Assembly: GCF_018502625.1 (NCBI RefSeq)
Contig: NZ_CP075566.1
Location: 377,001 to 441,000 of the forward strand
Origin: Pseudomonas hormoni
Lineage (GTDB): Bacteria; Pseudomonadota; Gammaproteobacteria; Pseudomonadales; Pseudomonadaceae
Reading direction: 5' to 3'
Length of the DNA: 64,000 nt
Positions within the stretch are counted from its first letter, which is position 1, and each line of letters opens with the position of its first letter. Shown here piece by piece: positions 8,434-17,817 of this stretch. The notes beneath the pieces are model-generated. The model ran no database searches, was not told the DNA's origin, and saw only the letters and a list, made by a program, of their open reading frames with translations. The position numbers were made by a program, and so were the translations under genes.

Positions 8434-10200
8434 ATGTGGCTTCTGGTCCTCGCTTATCTCGGTGGTGTGCTGACGATCGTCAGCCCGTGCATCTTGCCGG
8501 TACTGCCGTTTGTCTTCGCCCGCACCGGGCAGCCGTTCATGAAGAGCAGCTTGCCGCTGCTGGCGGGGATGGCACTGACCTTCGCGCTGGTCGCCTCGTT
8601 GGCAGCGGTGGGTGGCGGTTGGGTGGTGCAACTCAATCAGTACGGACGCTGGCTTGCGTTGGTGTTTGTCGCACTGTTCGGCTTGACGTTGTTGCTGCCG
8701 CAACTGGCTGAGCGCCTGACGCGTCCGCTGGTGGCGGCGGGTAGTCGTTTGTCGGAAGCCGCCGGTGCCGATTCGCAGCCGCGTCCCGGTGCTTCGTTCC
8801 TGATCGGTGTTGCCACCGGCCTGCTCTGGGCGCCGTGTGCCGGGCCGATTCTGGGTCTGGTACTGACCGGCGCCGCATTGCAAGGGGCAAGTATCGCAAC
8901 CACCCTGTTACTGCTGGCCTACGCCGCCGGTGCCGCCACTTCCCTCGCAGTGGCGTTGCTGTTGGGCGGTAAAGTATTCGCTGCAATGAAGCGTTCCATC
9001 GGTGCTGGCGAGTGGGTCCGTCGAGGCTTGGGTGCTGCAATGCTGGCGGGTGTGGCGGCGATTGCCCTGGGGCTTGATACGGGGATTCTGGCACGGGTTT
9101 CGACGGCGTCCACAGGCGGTATCGAACAGGCGCTGGTTGGACGGTTGGCCAGGTCTCCAAATGAAAGCGCGGCAATGATGGCGCGTGATCCCGGTGGTGC
9201 AATGAAAGCGGCCGAGCAAAAGCCGGGTGCGCTGCCGATTGAAGGCAACCTCCCGCCGCTCGACGGCGCCGTGCAATGGCTCAACTCACCCCCTCTCACC
9301 GCTCAGGCATTGAAGGGCAAAGTGGTACTGGTGGATTTCTGGACCTACTCCTGCATCAACTGCCTGCGTACGCTGCCCTATGTGAAGGCGTGGGCCGAAA
9401 AGTATCGTGATCAGGGGCTGGTGGTGATCGGCGTCCATGCGCCCGAATTCGCTTTCGAACGGAATGTAGGCAACGTCACCAAAGCCATGAAGGACCTGGG
9501 CATCAACTACCCGGTGGCGATCGATAACGACTACAAGATCTGGCGTGCTTTCAGCAACGAATACTGGCCCGCTCACTATTTCGCCGACGCACAGGGGCGC
9601 ATTCGCTACCACCACTTTGGCGAAGGCGATTACGTCGAGTCGGAGCGGGTGATCCAGCAATTGCTGCGTGAAGCGGGGGCCGCCAAAGTGGCCGATGGGC
9701 TGATCAATGCCAATGCCGAAGGTGTTCAACTCGCGCCGGACATGAACGAAGTGCAGTCACCGGAAACCTATGTCGGTTACCAGCGCGCGGAGCATTTCGT
9801 CCCCGAAACCAGTCTGGTTCCCGACAAGTCGACAACCTACAACCCACCGTCGCAACTGGCCTTGAATGACTGGAGCCTGGGCGGTCAGTGGACTGTCGGT
9901 TCGGAGCGGGCCACATCAAGCGCGCCGGCCAGTCGTATCGTCTATCGCTTCCATGCTCGCGATTTGCACCTGGTGTTGGGGCCTGCCGCCGATGGCAAAC
10001 CGGTGCGCTTCAAAGTCCTGATTGACGGAAAAGCCCCCGATGATGCCCACGGTACGGACGTCGCACCCGATGGCAGCGGCAGCGTGACCGAGCAACGTTT
10101 GTATCAACTGGTGCGTCAACCCGGCGGTGTGACGGATCGAACCTTCAGCATCGAGTTTCTCGATCCGGGTGTCTCGGCGTATGCCTTTACGTTCGGTTGA
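8434..10200 (+). CDS. DipZ-like CcdA/DsbD-thioredoxin fusion
   Basis: 588 residues. The first 250 form a CcdA/DsbD-type six-helix membrane domain with the redox cysteines in VSPCILPVLPF and WAPCAGPILG. Then comes a TlpA-like thioredoxin domain with active site C307-x2-C310 (SCINCLRT), and a C-terminal beta-rich domain as in mycobacterial DipZ. It should carry electrons from cytoplasmic thioredoxin across the membrane to periplasmic clients. Lying between Tat-MsrB and exported MsrA, it is the obvious reductant for both (inference). ATG 8434 has CAGGT upstream; ATG 8419, in frame, has no clear ribosome-binding site. Confidence 0.93.
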   Translation: MWLLVLAYLGGVLTIVSPCILPVLPFVFARTGQPFMKSSLPLLAGMALTFALVASLAAVGGGWVVQLNQYGRWLALVFVALFGLTLLLPQLAERLTRPLVAAGSRLSEAAGADSQPRPGASFLIGVATGLLWAPCAGPILGLVLTGAALQGASIATTLLLLAYAAGAATSLAVALLLGGKVFAAMKRSIGAGEWVRRGLGAAMLAGVAAIALGLDTGILARVSTASTGGIEQALVGRLARSPNESAAMMARDPGGAMKAAEQKPGALPIEGNLPPLDGAVQWLNSPPLTAQALKGKVVLVDFWTYSCINCLRTLPYVKAWAEKYRDQGLVVIGVHAPEFAFERNVGNVTKAMKDLGINYPVAIDNDYKIWRAFSNEYWPAHYFADAQGRIRYHHFGEGDYVESERVIQQLLREAGAAKVADGLINANAEGVQLAPDMNEVQSPETYVGYQRAEHFVPETSLVPDKSTTYNPPSQLALNDWSLGGQWTVGSERATSSAPASRIVYRFHARDLHLVLGPAADGKPVRFKVLIDGKAPDDAHGTDVAPDGSGSVTEQRLYQLVRQPGGVTDRTFSIEFLDPGVSAYAFTFG

Positions 10201-10231
10201 TAGCCGCTTCATTTACTCAGGAATCAGCTTC

Positions 10232-10939
10232 ATGAAAACCCTATTCACCTGGCGCCGTACCCTGTTGGGGCTGGCTGCCGCAGGCATCATCGGTCAATGC
10301 TCGGCGTTCTCTTTCGGTGCTGGCGAAGAAGCGGTCATCATTCCCCCACCAGCCCTCGACGAAACCACCCAGGCCCACAGTGAAACGGCGGTCTTCGCCG
10401 GTGGTTGCTTCTGGGGCGTGCAAGGGGTGTTTCAGCATGTCAAAGGTGTGAAGAAAGCGATCTCCGGTTATGCCGGTGGTGCCGCCAACACCGCTCGATA
10501 CGAACAAGTCAGTGACGGCGATACCGGTCACGCAGAATCTGTCGAAGTCACCTTCGACCCCACTCAGGTCAGTTACGGCACCTTGTTGCAGATCTACTTT
10601 TCCGTCGCGCATAACCCGACCGAACTCAATCGTCAGGGACCTGACCGCGGCACTCAGTACCGGTCGGCGATTTTTCCGGAAAACAGCGAGCAGCAACGCG
10701 TCGCCCAGGCCTACATTGCCCAGCTGGATGCCGCCAAATCATTCAACAAACCGATCGTCACCAAACTGGAAACCTATAACGGTTTCTACCCGGCGGAAGA
10801 GGAACATCAGGACTTTCTGACCGAACATCCGACTTACCCGTACATCGTGATCAACGATCTACCGAAAGTCGCGCAGCTCAAACAGCTGTATCCGGAGCGG
10901 TATCAGGAAAAACCGGTGTTGGTGAAGTCGGGGATGTGA
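10232..10939 (+). CDS. msrA: Exported methionine-S-sulfoxide reductase A
   Basis: 235 residues. An N-terminal signal peptide (basic MKTLFTWRRT, hydrophobic LLGLAAAGIIG) precedes the MsrA domain with the catalytic motif GGCFWG at Cys59 and the downstream GYAGG and EEEHQ motifs. Start is ATG 10232 with AGGA 9 nt upstream; the longer frame starting at 10169 lies within the end of the upstream gene. It reduces the S epimer, complementing MsrB. Pseudomonads usually carry a separate cytoplasmic msrA as well, so this is the extracytoplasmic copy. Confidence 0.96.
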   Translation: MKTLFTWRRTLLGLAAAGIIGQCSAFSFGAGEEAVIIPPPALDETTQAHSETAVFAGGCFWGVQGVFQHVKGVKKAISGYAGGAANTARYEQVSDGDTGHAESVEVTFDPTQVSYGTLLQIYFSVAHNPTELNRQGPDRGTQYRSAIFPENSEQQRVAQAYIAQLDAAKSFNKPIVTKLETYNGFYPAEEEHQDFLTEHPTYPYIVINDLPKVAQLKQLYPERYQEKPVLVKSGM

Positions 10940-10961
10940 GAGGAAGGGGCGAGCACGATGC

Positions 10962-11975
10962 TCACCCCGAAATCACATTCTTGCCCGCCACCTTCGACCG
11001 ATACAACGCCTGATCAGCCCTGGCCAGCAGCCCGGTCTGCTGTTCTTCGTCGAAGCGCTGAACCACACCAAAACTGAGGGTCAGTTGAAAGTCTCCCACC
11101 GGCGGCAAGCCGGCGAGGCTATGGCGGATGGTTTCGGCGAAGGTTCTGGCGTCGGCCAGCGAGGTGTTGGGCAGGACCATGATGAACTCATCACCGCCCC
11201 AACGCGCCAGCAAATCACCCTCGCGGACGCAGCGCTTCACACTCTCGACCACCTGCACCAGTGCGGCATCACCCAAGGCATGACCGTAGTGATCGTTGAT
11301 GTTTTTGAAGTCGTCGATGTCCATGGCAATCAGCGACAGTGGCTGTCGGAAGCGTTGGGCGCGGTCACATTCCTGGGGAAGGGTTTTACTCAGACGATGT
11401 CGATTGGCGATTGAGGTCAGCGCGTCGGTTTCCGCCAGTTTGCGGTTTTCTTCGAGTTGGATCTGCAACTGCTGGTTGACCCGGGATAACTCTCGAGTGC
11501 GTTCTTCGACGATGGCTTCGAGGGATTGATTCCTTCGTTCAAGCGCTTCGACCAGGAGTTTCTTGTCTTCAATGCTGCGGTGCGCACCGACCATGCGCGC
11601 GACCGAACCGTCGGCATTACGTGCAAGCACGTGGCCGCGATCTTCGATCCAGATATAGCGCCCGTCCTGTGTGCGACAGCGATACTCGGCTTGATAACCG
11701 GGAGCCCGTTGGCTCAGGTAGTCGTCAAACAGGGCCATGACCCGCGGGTAATCGTCGGGGTGCATCACGTTTTCCCAGGTCAACACCGTGTTGTCGAGGG
11801 AGTGAGGTGCATAGCCAAGCATTTCGTACCAGCCGGGATTGCGGTAAACGAAACCGGTATTGGCGTTCCAGTCCCAGATGCCGTCACTGACCAGTTCCAT
11901 AATGGTGTGCAGCATGTTTTCGTTCAAATCGGACAGATTGAACTTCAACGCTTCGATATCCGAGGCCCCATCCAT
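10962..11975 (-). CDS. PAS-domain diguanylate cyclase
   Basis: 337 residues, no membrane segment. A PAS/PAC sensor (residues 15-140, with the typical PAC strand YRCRTQDGRYIWIEDRG) is joined through a coiled coil (residues 145-180) to a GGDEF domain. The active-site motif is intact (RWGGDEFIMVLP). No upstream RxxD inhibitory site is obvious. It should make cyclic di-GMP in response to a cytoplasmic cue. ATG 11975 is preferred over GTG 11978, with GGGAG upstream. It is convergent with msrA, with only 22 bp between the genes. Confidence 0.95.
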   Translation of the reverse strand: MDGASDIEALKFNLSDLNENMLHTIMELVSDGIWDWNANTGFVYRNPGWYEMLGYAPHSLDNTVLTWENVMHPDDYPRVMALFDDYLSQRAPGYQAEYRCRTQDGRYIWIEDRGHVLARNADGSVARMVGAHRSIEDKKLLVEALERRNQSLEAIVEERTRELSRVNQQLQIQLEENRKLAETDALTSIANRHRLSKTLPQECDRAQRFRQPLSLIAMDIDDFKNINDHYGHALGDAALVQVVESVKRCVREGDLLARWGGDEFIMVLPNTSLADARTFAETIRHSLAGLPPVGDFQLTLSFGVVQRFDEEQQTGLLARADQALYRSKVAGKNVISG

Positions 11976-12040
11976 CACCGCTCTCCCTGACCAAAGTGAC
12001 CCGTCAGTCGAGGAGATTAGTCGATGGCGCCTTCAGCCCG

Positions 12041-12946
12041 CTAGTGCTTGCCCCACATTCGCATGGCGAAGTCGACGAAACTGCGCAGTTTCGGCAAACG
12101 ATAGCGATCCTGTGCGTACATCAGGCTCATCGGCCGGTTCGGCGGCAGGTAATCCGGCATCACGGCCACCAGTTTTCCGTCCTTGAGGTCTTGCTCCACC
12201 AATGCGTCGGGCAACAGCACGATGCCCATGCCGGTGCGTGCCGCTTGATGCAATCCTGCGGAGCTGTTGATCAGCATGGGTCCACTGACCGCCACAGTCA
12301 CCTCGCCTTCAGCCCCGGTCAGGCGCCATTCCTTTTCCACCGAGTGCCAGTCATCGCCCGCCGGGTAGGCAAAGGACAGGCAGTCATGGTGTCGCAGGTC
12401 ATCCGGTTTTTCCGGGTTGCCTCGGCGCGTCAGGTAGCTCGGTGATGCACACATAGTCAGCGTGTAGTCCTCGAGTGGACGGGCGATCAGGTTGGTCTGT
12501 TCCATATTGCCCAGCCGAAACGCCACGTCGAAACCATTTTCGAGCAGGTCCGGACGCCGGTTGGTGAGGACCACGTCCAGTTTGACTCGTGGACAAAGCA
12601 GGGCGAATTCGCTCAGCGCGGGCGCGAGTTTTTCGGTGCCGAACGTCAGTGGTGCGGTGAGGCGCAGGGTGCCGCTCGGCTCATCGAGGGCTTGCTCGGC
12701 CAGGCGTTCGGAATCAGCCACCAGCCCCAGTACTTCGAGGCAGCGTTGATAGTAGGCGGTGCCGAATTCCGTCAGCCGCTGGCGCCGCGTCGTACGGTTG
12801 AGCAAGCGTACACCCAGGCGTTGCTCCAGTGCCCGCAGGTGATTGCCCACCATGGTGGTAGACATTTCGCACTGAAAAGCGGCAGCGGTCATGCTGCCGG
12901 ATTCCACCACTCTGACGTAAACGGTCATTGCCTGAAATAAATCCAT
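12041..12946 (-). CDS. LysR-family transcriptional regulator
   Basis: 301 residues. The N-terminal winged HTH (FQAMTVYVRVVESGSMTAAA, then RLLNRTTRRQRLTEFG) belongs to the CrgA/DhaS-type LysR subgroup that begins MDLFQAM. The C-terminal part is the type-2 periplasmic-binding fold effector domain. ATG 12946 is chosen over the TTG two codons earlier. It is divergent from the ArgD-like aminotransferase with 102 bp between starts. That gap contains the dyad CCAGCTCTGG near 12991-13000, a candidate operator. It probably controls itself and the transaminase (inference). Confidence 0.94.
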   Translation of the reverse strand: MDLFQAMTVYVRVVESGSMTAAAFQCEMSTTMVGNHLRALEQRLGVRLLNRTTRRQRLTEFGTAYYQRCLEVLGLVADSERLAEQALDEPSGTLRLTAPLTFGTEKLAPALSEFALLCPRVKLDVVLTNRRPDLLENGFDVAFRLGNMEQTNLIARPLEDYTLTMCASPSYLTRRGNPEKPDDLRHHDCLSFAYPAGDDWHSVEKEWRLTGAEGEVTVAVSGPMLINSSAGLHQAARTGMGIVLLPDALVEQDLKDGKLVAVMPDYLPPNRPMSLMYAQDRYRLPKLRSFVDFAMRMWGKH

Positions 12947-13048
12947 TATCAAGCCCGGCTTTAAAATGATTGAAGGTTTGCAGCGTTTATCCAGCTCTGG
13001 TGGCTAACCATACTGCAAAAACACCGACAATTGATGGAGCTTGATGTC

Positions 13049-14224
13049 ATGACCGCCGCCTGCCTGATGAGTACTTACCAACCACTGGCCTTGAGTTTCA
13101 CTAAAGGCCTCGGCACGCGCCTGTGGGATCAGGCCGGTCGTGAATACCTGGACGCGGTGGCGGGCGTGGCGGTGACCAATGTCGGCCATTCCCACCCCAG
13201 AATTGTCTCCGCCATCAGCGAACAGGCGGGGCTGTTGTTGCACACCTCCAACCTCTACAGCATCGACTGGCAGCAGCGGCTGGCGCAGAAACTGACCCGG
13301 CTGGCGGGCATGGAGCGGGCGTTCTTCAACAATTCCGGTGCCGAAGCCAACGAGACTGCGCTGAAACTGGCGCGGCTGCATGGCTGGCACAAAGGCATTG
13401 AGCAGCCCTTGGTGGTCGTCATGGAAAATGCCTTTCATGGCCGGACGCTCGGCACGTTGTCCGCCAGTGATGGCCCGGCTGTACGCCTGGGTTTCAATGA
13501 ACTGCCGGGGGATTTCGTCAAAGTGCCGTTTGGCGATCTCAAGTCGCTGGACAAGGTGCAACAGGCCCACGGCCCGCGCATCGTGGCGATCCTGATGGAA
13601 CCGATTCAGGGTGAGAGCGGTGTGCAACTGGCTCCGCCGGGATACCTCAAAGCCGTGCGTGACCTGTGCAACCGGCGCGGATGGCTGCTGATGCTCGACG
13701 AAATCCAGACTGGCATCGGTCGCACCGGTCAGTGGTTTGCGTTCCAGCACGAAGGCATCGTTCCGGACGTCATGACGTTGGCCAAAGGCCTGGGTAATGG
13801 CGTTCCCATCGGTGCCTGCCTGGCCCGGGGCAAAGCCGCCGACCTCTTCACCCCCGGTAGCCACGGCAGCACCTTCGGCGGCAATCCACTGGCGTGTCGC
13901 GTGGGTTGCACCGTGCTGGACATCATCGAAGAACAGGGCTTGCTGGAAAACGCCAAAGTGCAGGGTGAACGTCTGCTGGCCAGATTGCGCATCGAATTGG
14001 CGGATGACCCGAACGTCCTGGCCATCCGTGGCCAGGGCCTGATGATCGGCATCGAACTCAAGCAACCGATTCGCGACCTGACATTGATCGCCGCCCGGGA
14101 TCATGGCTTGCTGATCAACGTGACACGGGGCAAGACCATCCGGCTGCTGCCGCCGCTGACGATTGATGAGCGGGAGGTGGAGATGATTGTCAGAGGGGTT
14201 GGTCGGGCGGTGAGTGCGGCCTGA
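13049..14224 (+). CDS. Class III aminotransferase, acetylornithine transaminase-like (ArgD paralogue)
   Basis: 391 residues. Class III PLP enzyme motifs are present: [35 protein letters not shown] and the PLP-lysine segment [10 protein letters not shown]. Length and motifs fit the ArgD/AstC family, converting N-acetylornithine or succinylornithine and 2-oxoglutarate to the semialdehyde and glutamate. The lone position next to a divergent LysR gene, away from arg or ast genes, suggests a catabolic or accessory paralogue. Start is ATG 13049 with GGAG 9 nt upstream; an ATG at 13034 in the same frame is less well placed. Confidence 0.9.
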   Translation: MTAACLMSTYQPLALSFTKGLGTRLWDQAGREYLDAVAGVAVTNVGHSHPRIVSAISEQAGLLLHTSNLYSIDWQQRLAQKLTRLAGMERAFFNNSGAEANETALKLARLHGWHKGIEQPLVVVMENAFHGRTLGTLSASDGPAVRLGFNELPGDFVKVPFGDLKSLDKVQQAHGPRIVAILMEPIQGESGVQLAPPGYLKAVRDLCNRRGWLLMLDEIQTGIGRTGQWFAFQHEGIVPDVMTLAKGLGNGVPIGACLARGKAADLFTPGSHGSTFGGNPLACRVGCTVLDIIEEQGLLENAKVQGERLLARLRIELADDPNVLAIRGQGLMIGIELKQPIRDLTLIAARDHGLLINVTRGKTIRLLPPLTIDEREVEMIVRGVGRAVSAA

Positions 14225-14285
14225 TCTCAGACATGCGCCGTGGCTTGGAGAATGAGCTTTCGGCAGCTCATTAAGCGGGGTGAGA

Positions 14286-14786
14286 TCAATCGGCGGGTAG
14301 TAGGTCTTCCGCGAATACTGTGATCTCGCCTCGATTCATTAGTTTGATTTTTGAACCCGCGAAAACTTCGTACAGCTGCTGATGCGCCAAAAAACCACAG
14401 GAGTCTTCGCGGTCACGATAACTGCCGGCCCACGCCAGCAGCACCATTAACAACTCGTCATCATCCGGTTTGTGTTCTCGCTGGCGAATATTGGCGACGC
14501 AATGTTCATCATCTACACACAACCAGATCAACGCTGTAGCGCGGTGGATAAGTTCGCTGGCGATCCAGCCGTAAACACCCTCTATCACCCAGCGCTCTTC
14601 GTCTGCCGCAATCCGCGCCATGCCCAATGCTTCGGCGCGTGGACGGGCGATGCTGTGTTCGTCGGACAGCCAGTGGATCGAATCGAGATCGATCCATAGT
14701 GATCGCAGATGTCCAGCCAACCGCTCGGCCAACCAGCTTTTGCCCGAGCCGGAGTTGCCGATAATCAGTGTCCGAGCGAGATTCAT
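14286..14786 (-). CDS. P-loop AAA/adenylate-kinase-like small NTPase
   Basis: 166 residues. The Walker A motif GNSGSGKSW is at residues 9-17, followed by a LWIDLDSIHW segment and WVIEGVYGW, a pattern seen in small topology-modulation/shikimate-kinase-like ATPases. A RxxREHKPDDDE lid-like region is near residue 117. It may phosphorylate a small molecule; the substrate is unknown. Start is ATG 14786. It lies downstream of the PhoD-like gene on the same strand, separated by 62 bp, and may share its transcript. Confidence 0.8.
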   Translation of the reverse strand: MNLARTLIIGNSGSGKSWLAERLAGHLRSLWIDLDSIHWLSDEHSIARPRAEALGMARIAADEERWVIEGVYGWIASELIHRATALIWLCVDDEHCVANIRQREHKPDDDELLMVLLAWAGSYRDREDSCGFLAHQQLYEVFAGSKIKLMNRGEITVFAEDLLPAD

Positions 14787-14848
14787 ATCCAGTGGCCTGC
14801 GTTAACGCATGGTCTGAGTAAGCGACGTGGGTCAAGTGTGGGAGCGGG

Positions 14849-16771
14849 TCAATCCTCAGCCTCAGGCGCCACCATCCGCGTCTTCGGCGACCCATTCGAG
14901 TTATGCTGAAAAATCTCCTGCGGCTGTCCTTTCTCATTAAAGAACACCTGCCCGATCCCCGCCGAATTCCACAACCGTTCACCCGCCTCGGCGTGCTCTG
15001 GAACATGCGGCACGATGCGCATCCGTCGGCGTTTGGTCAGCCAGTTCAGCGGCGAGCGCGGGGAATACAGCCAGCGATTGAGTCGGTCGAACCATTCAAG
15101 CAACGCCGGTGGAAATTCGTTCTTGATGCCGCTGCTGGTGATCTGCCAGATCCTCGGCCCAGCCTTGCGGTGTCGGATCAGTACTTCATAGACGAAGGAA
15201 TAATGCACATCACCCGACAGCACCACGTAGTTACCCGGTGTACGCGAGTGTCGGAAAATGTTCAGGATCACTTGCGCTGCGCCGCGATGGGCCATCCAGT
15301 TTTCGGCGTCCACCAGCAGTGGATAACCGAACCAGCTGAACACCCGTTGCACGGTTTCAATCAGCTTCACGCCGAACACCGGTGCCGGCGAAACGATGAT
15401 CGCCGACGGATGATCGAGCAATTCCTGTTGCAGCTCACTGAGGGCTTCCCAGTCCAGCAGACCCGAGGGCTGCTTGAGCGTCATCTCACTGCGCCAGCGC
15501 CGGGTGCGGGTGTCGAGCACCACCATGGCCGGGCTGGTCGGCAGCACGTAATGCCAGTGCTGAAACTTCAGCAACTCATCGATCAAGGCGTCCTGCACGG
15601 GACTGTCGAGATAGCCATCGTCCCCGGTCGCGCTAAAACCGTCCGTCTTCTCCAGCAACACACCGAACGCATCCGGATTGTTGCCCCAGCCCTGACACAA
15701 CATATAAGCAATCAGCGCGTTGCCGATGATGCGCTTGGAGAACGGATGGCCGTAGGCCGTTTCCTCCCATTGCGCGGAAAGATTCCAGTCATCGGTAATA
15801 TCGTGATCGTCAAAAATCATCAGGCAGGGCAGATGCGCAAAGGCCCGTGCGACACCGCCCAGGCCAGCCTTGAAACCGTCGATGCGCGTCTGCTCCAGCG
15901 CATAACGCTCGCGTCGTTCGGGAATCAATTTCGGCGGTTTGGGCGCGATCAACGTCCAGGGTGTTGGCGACCACACCAGCAGGTACATGGCCATGACTTC
16001 AGCAAACGTCACCAGATGATTGTCGGCACTGCTGCTGGTGAAAATCGGCTTACGCGCGCCGCCGAAAAATCGCTCGCGCAGGGTTTCGTTGCTCTGCAGC
16101 GCCGGTAACAAATCCGCACGGTGGTAATAACTGGCCGCATGCTCATAGAGCTTGGCGCTGTCGCTGACCACCGCGCCTTCGAGGTGTTCGCCGAACAACC
16201 CAAGTCGCGCGATCAATGCATGGATGGCCCGCAACATCGGCCCCGCGACATCGTCGGCGTACACCTGATCGCCGCTCATCATCAGCAGCGCCGGACGCTC
16301 CGTTGCTTCGTGCTCTGACGCCAGCAAGCGATCAACGCAGAGCAAACCGTCGGCGGCGGGATGGTGCGGTTTGCGGCAGGAGCCATGAAGCAACTGGTCG
16401 ATCCGAGAGCGCAAAACAAAATTCGGAGAGCGTGCTTCGCCATACAGCAGATGCGGCGCCCATTCGGCGATGCCCATTGCGGCTTCATCAATCAGCAGGT
16501 CGTACTCGATCAGCGTGTCGCAGGGCAGGGGGGCGTCCAGTGGCACATCGATCAAATGGATGAAGGCATGAATCCCAATCGGGATGACCTTGCACTGCCC
16601 GGCGTTCAAGGGGATTTCGCCGATACCCTCCAGGCGCAATGTCAGCGACAACGCTCGGGATCCTACCAGCCAAAGCACCAGGCGCGTCGGCTCCAGGCGC
16701 CGCAGCATTGGGCCGACGAGGACGGGTGGCAATGGGGTTTGATGGTCAGGCAATGGCTGCGGTTCGGACAT
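14849..16771 (-). CDS. PhoD-like metallophosphatase
   Basis: 640 residues, no signal peptide. PhoD-fold motifs are visible: LLMMSGDQVYADD (metal site, about residue 165), MIFDDHDITDDWN (about residue 315) and the late SGDVHYSFVYE (about residue 535). These supply the metal-binding Asp/His/Asn set of the PhoD/PAP-like phosphatase fold. The N-terminal 100 residues form a beta-sandwich. Without an export signal this is more like the cytoplasmic PhoD-like subgroup than secreted alkaline phosphatase D; the substrate is unknown. No pho-box was recognised upstream. Confidence 0.9.
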   Translation of the reverse strand: MSEPQPLPDHQTPLPPVLVGPMLRRLEPTRLVLWLVGSRALSLTLRLEGIGEIPLNAGQCKVIPIGIHAFIHLIDVPLDAPLPCDTLIEYDLLIDEAAMGIAEWAPHLLYGEARSPNFVLRSRIDQLLHGSCRKPHHPAADGLLCVDRLLASEHEATERPALLMMSGDQVYADDVAGPMLRAIHALIARLGLFGEHLEGAVVSDSAKLYEHAASYYHRADLLPALQSNETLRERFFGGARKPIFTSSSADNHLVTFAEVMAMYLLVWSPTPWTLIAPKPPKLIPERRERYALEQTRIDGFKAGLGGVARAFAHLPCLMIFDDHDITDDWNLSAQWEETAYGHPFSKRIIGNALIAYMLCQGWGNNPDAFGVLLEKTDGFSATGDDGYLDSPVQDALIDELLKFQHWHYVLPTSPAMVVLDTRTRRWRSEMTLKQPSGLLDWEALSELQQELLDHPSAIIVSPAPVFGVKLIETVQRVFSWFGYPLLVDAENWMAHRGAAQVILNIFRHSRTPGNYVVLSGDVHYSFVYEVLIRHRKAGPRIWQITSSGIKNEFPPALLEWFDRLNRWLYSPRSPLNWLTKRRRMRIVPHVPEHAEAGERLWNSAGIGQVFFNEKGQPQEIFQHNSNGSPKTRMVAPEAED

Positions 16772-17048
16772 CCGGGATCAAGGCTCTTGGCACATAGGGG
16801 GGTGATGATAACGCAGGTGGTTAGGGTTGCCTGTTAAGCATTGTGCGTCTTGTACTCTGCGGGACGGGTATGCCCAGATCGATCGAATATATTTGAAATA
16901 GACTGAACTAGATGGTGAAGAAAGCTTAAGAAAAGAGCGAAAATTGATAGATTGAAATATGTTTGATTTTAGGCTTTGAATCGGGGCTGAACTGGATTTT
17001 AATTTTGAAAAAAATTAATGTTTATAATGGTTTTTGAGGTGGTTGAAA
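16772..17048. other. AT-rich intergenic region before a frameshifted gene
   Basis: From about 16,870 the sequence turns strikingly AT-rich compared with its neighbours and stays so until about 17,620. No open frame is supported here. A weak GAGGTGG near 17,037 precedes the ATG at 17,049. The composition suggests acquired DNA. Confidence 0.6.
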
Positions 17049-17527
17049 ATGGGCGTGTCAGGCATTAATATTTCGTCGCCTTCAGTAGTGGTTGCTAATA
17101 AAGAAGCTGAATACTCTAATAAATTGTTCAGTCTTGTTTCTAAATTGGAACGATGCAACAAAGCGTATCAAAATTAATCGTGAGTTTTAAGAGTGAACAC
17201 CTGTCCGACTCCGAGAAAACCTCTTTCATAAAGGACTCCGCCCCGCAGCTTGAAAGATTGGCTAATGGGATGGCGTCGATAGGCGCTCATAAATTCAGTT
17301 TACAAGGCGGCACCTATAAAAATTCCGAAGCTTATACTCGTGGATTGGACTCTATGTCCAATAAAATAAAGGCAAATTACGATGAGCTGAAAACATTAAG
17401 TAATACTTGTGCGGCGAGCTTGCCTGCCGATTCAAAATGGGCTGAAATACCAGCTCAAGAATTTAATGCATCTAAAGCTGAGGCGGGTAAAGAAAAATCA
17501 GTTGGTTTTACTTGGTGGGCGAAGTAG
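17049..17527 (+). pseudogene. AT-rich hypothetical gene split by a single frameshift
   Basis: ATG 17049, behind GAGGTGGTTGAAA, opens a 42-codon frame that stops with TAA at 17175-17177. A second frame, with an ATG at 17153, continues to TAG at 17527 (124 residues). The frames overlap at the A-run in CAAAATTAATCG (17170-17180). One extra A there would join them into a protein of about 160 residues reading ...NKAYQ-KLIVSFKS.... No known domain is recognised; it is hydrophilic with no signal peptide and ends WWAK. Low GC marks it as foreign. It may be a true frameshift, a sequencing error in the A-run, or two overlapping genes; a canonical slippery site is not seen. Confidence 0.55.
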
Positions 17528-17544
17528 TAATTTGAAGTAGGCTG

Positions 17545-17576
17545 CTTGGTGATCGCAAGATCACCAAGTTCTTCGA
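17545..17576 (+). terminator. Hairpin after the AT-rich gene
   Basis: CTTGGTGATC (17545-17554) and GATCACCAAG (17559-17568) form a perfect 10-bp stem with a GCAA tetraloop, followed by TTCTTCG. It is a good stem with a weak T-tract, 17 bp after the stop codon. Confidence 0.6.
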
Positions 17577-17817
17577 AATTGATATGCCCGTTACAATGGA
17601 TTAATCATGCATAATAATTTATGCCCTTTGCATTCGCCGATAGCCCCTCACTCCTGAACTTAATAAGCTCGCGAAACTTCAACACCCTGAAATCGCTCAA
17701 TGCTCGCCCGATACCGACTGGCAATCACATCCAGCTCCACCCCCGACAACTTATTCGCCCGATAAACCAGAAACGGTTCGCTCCAGGCCCATTGGCACCG
17801 GTGCGCCATCGCGCGTA

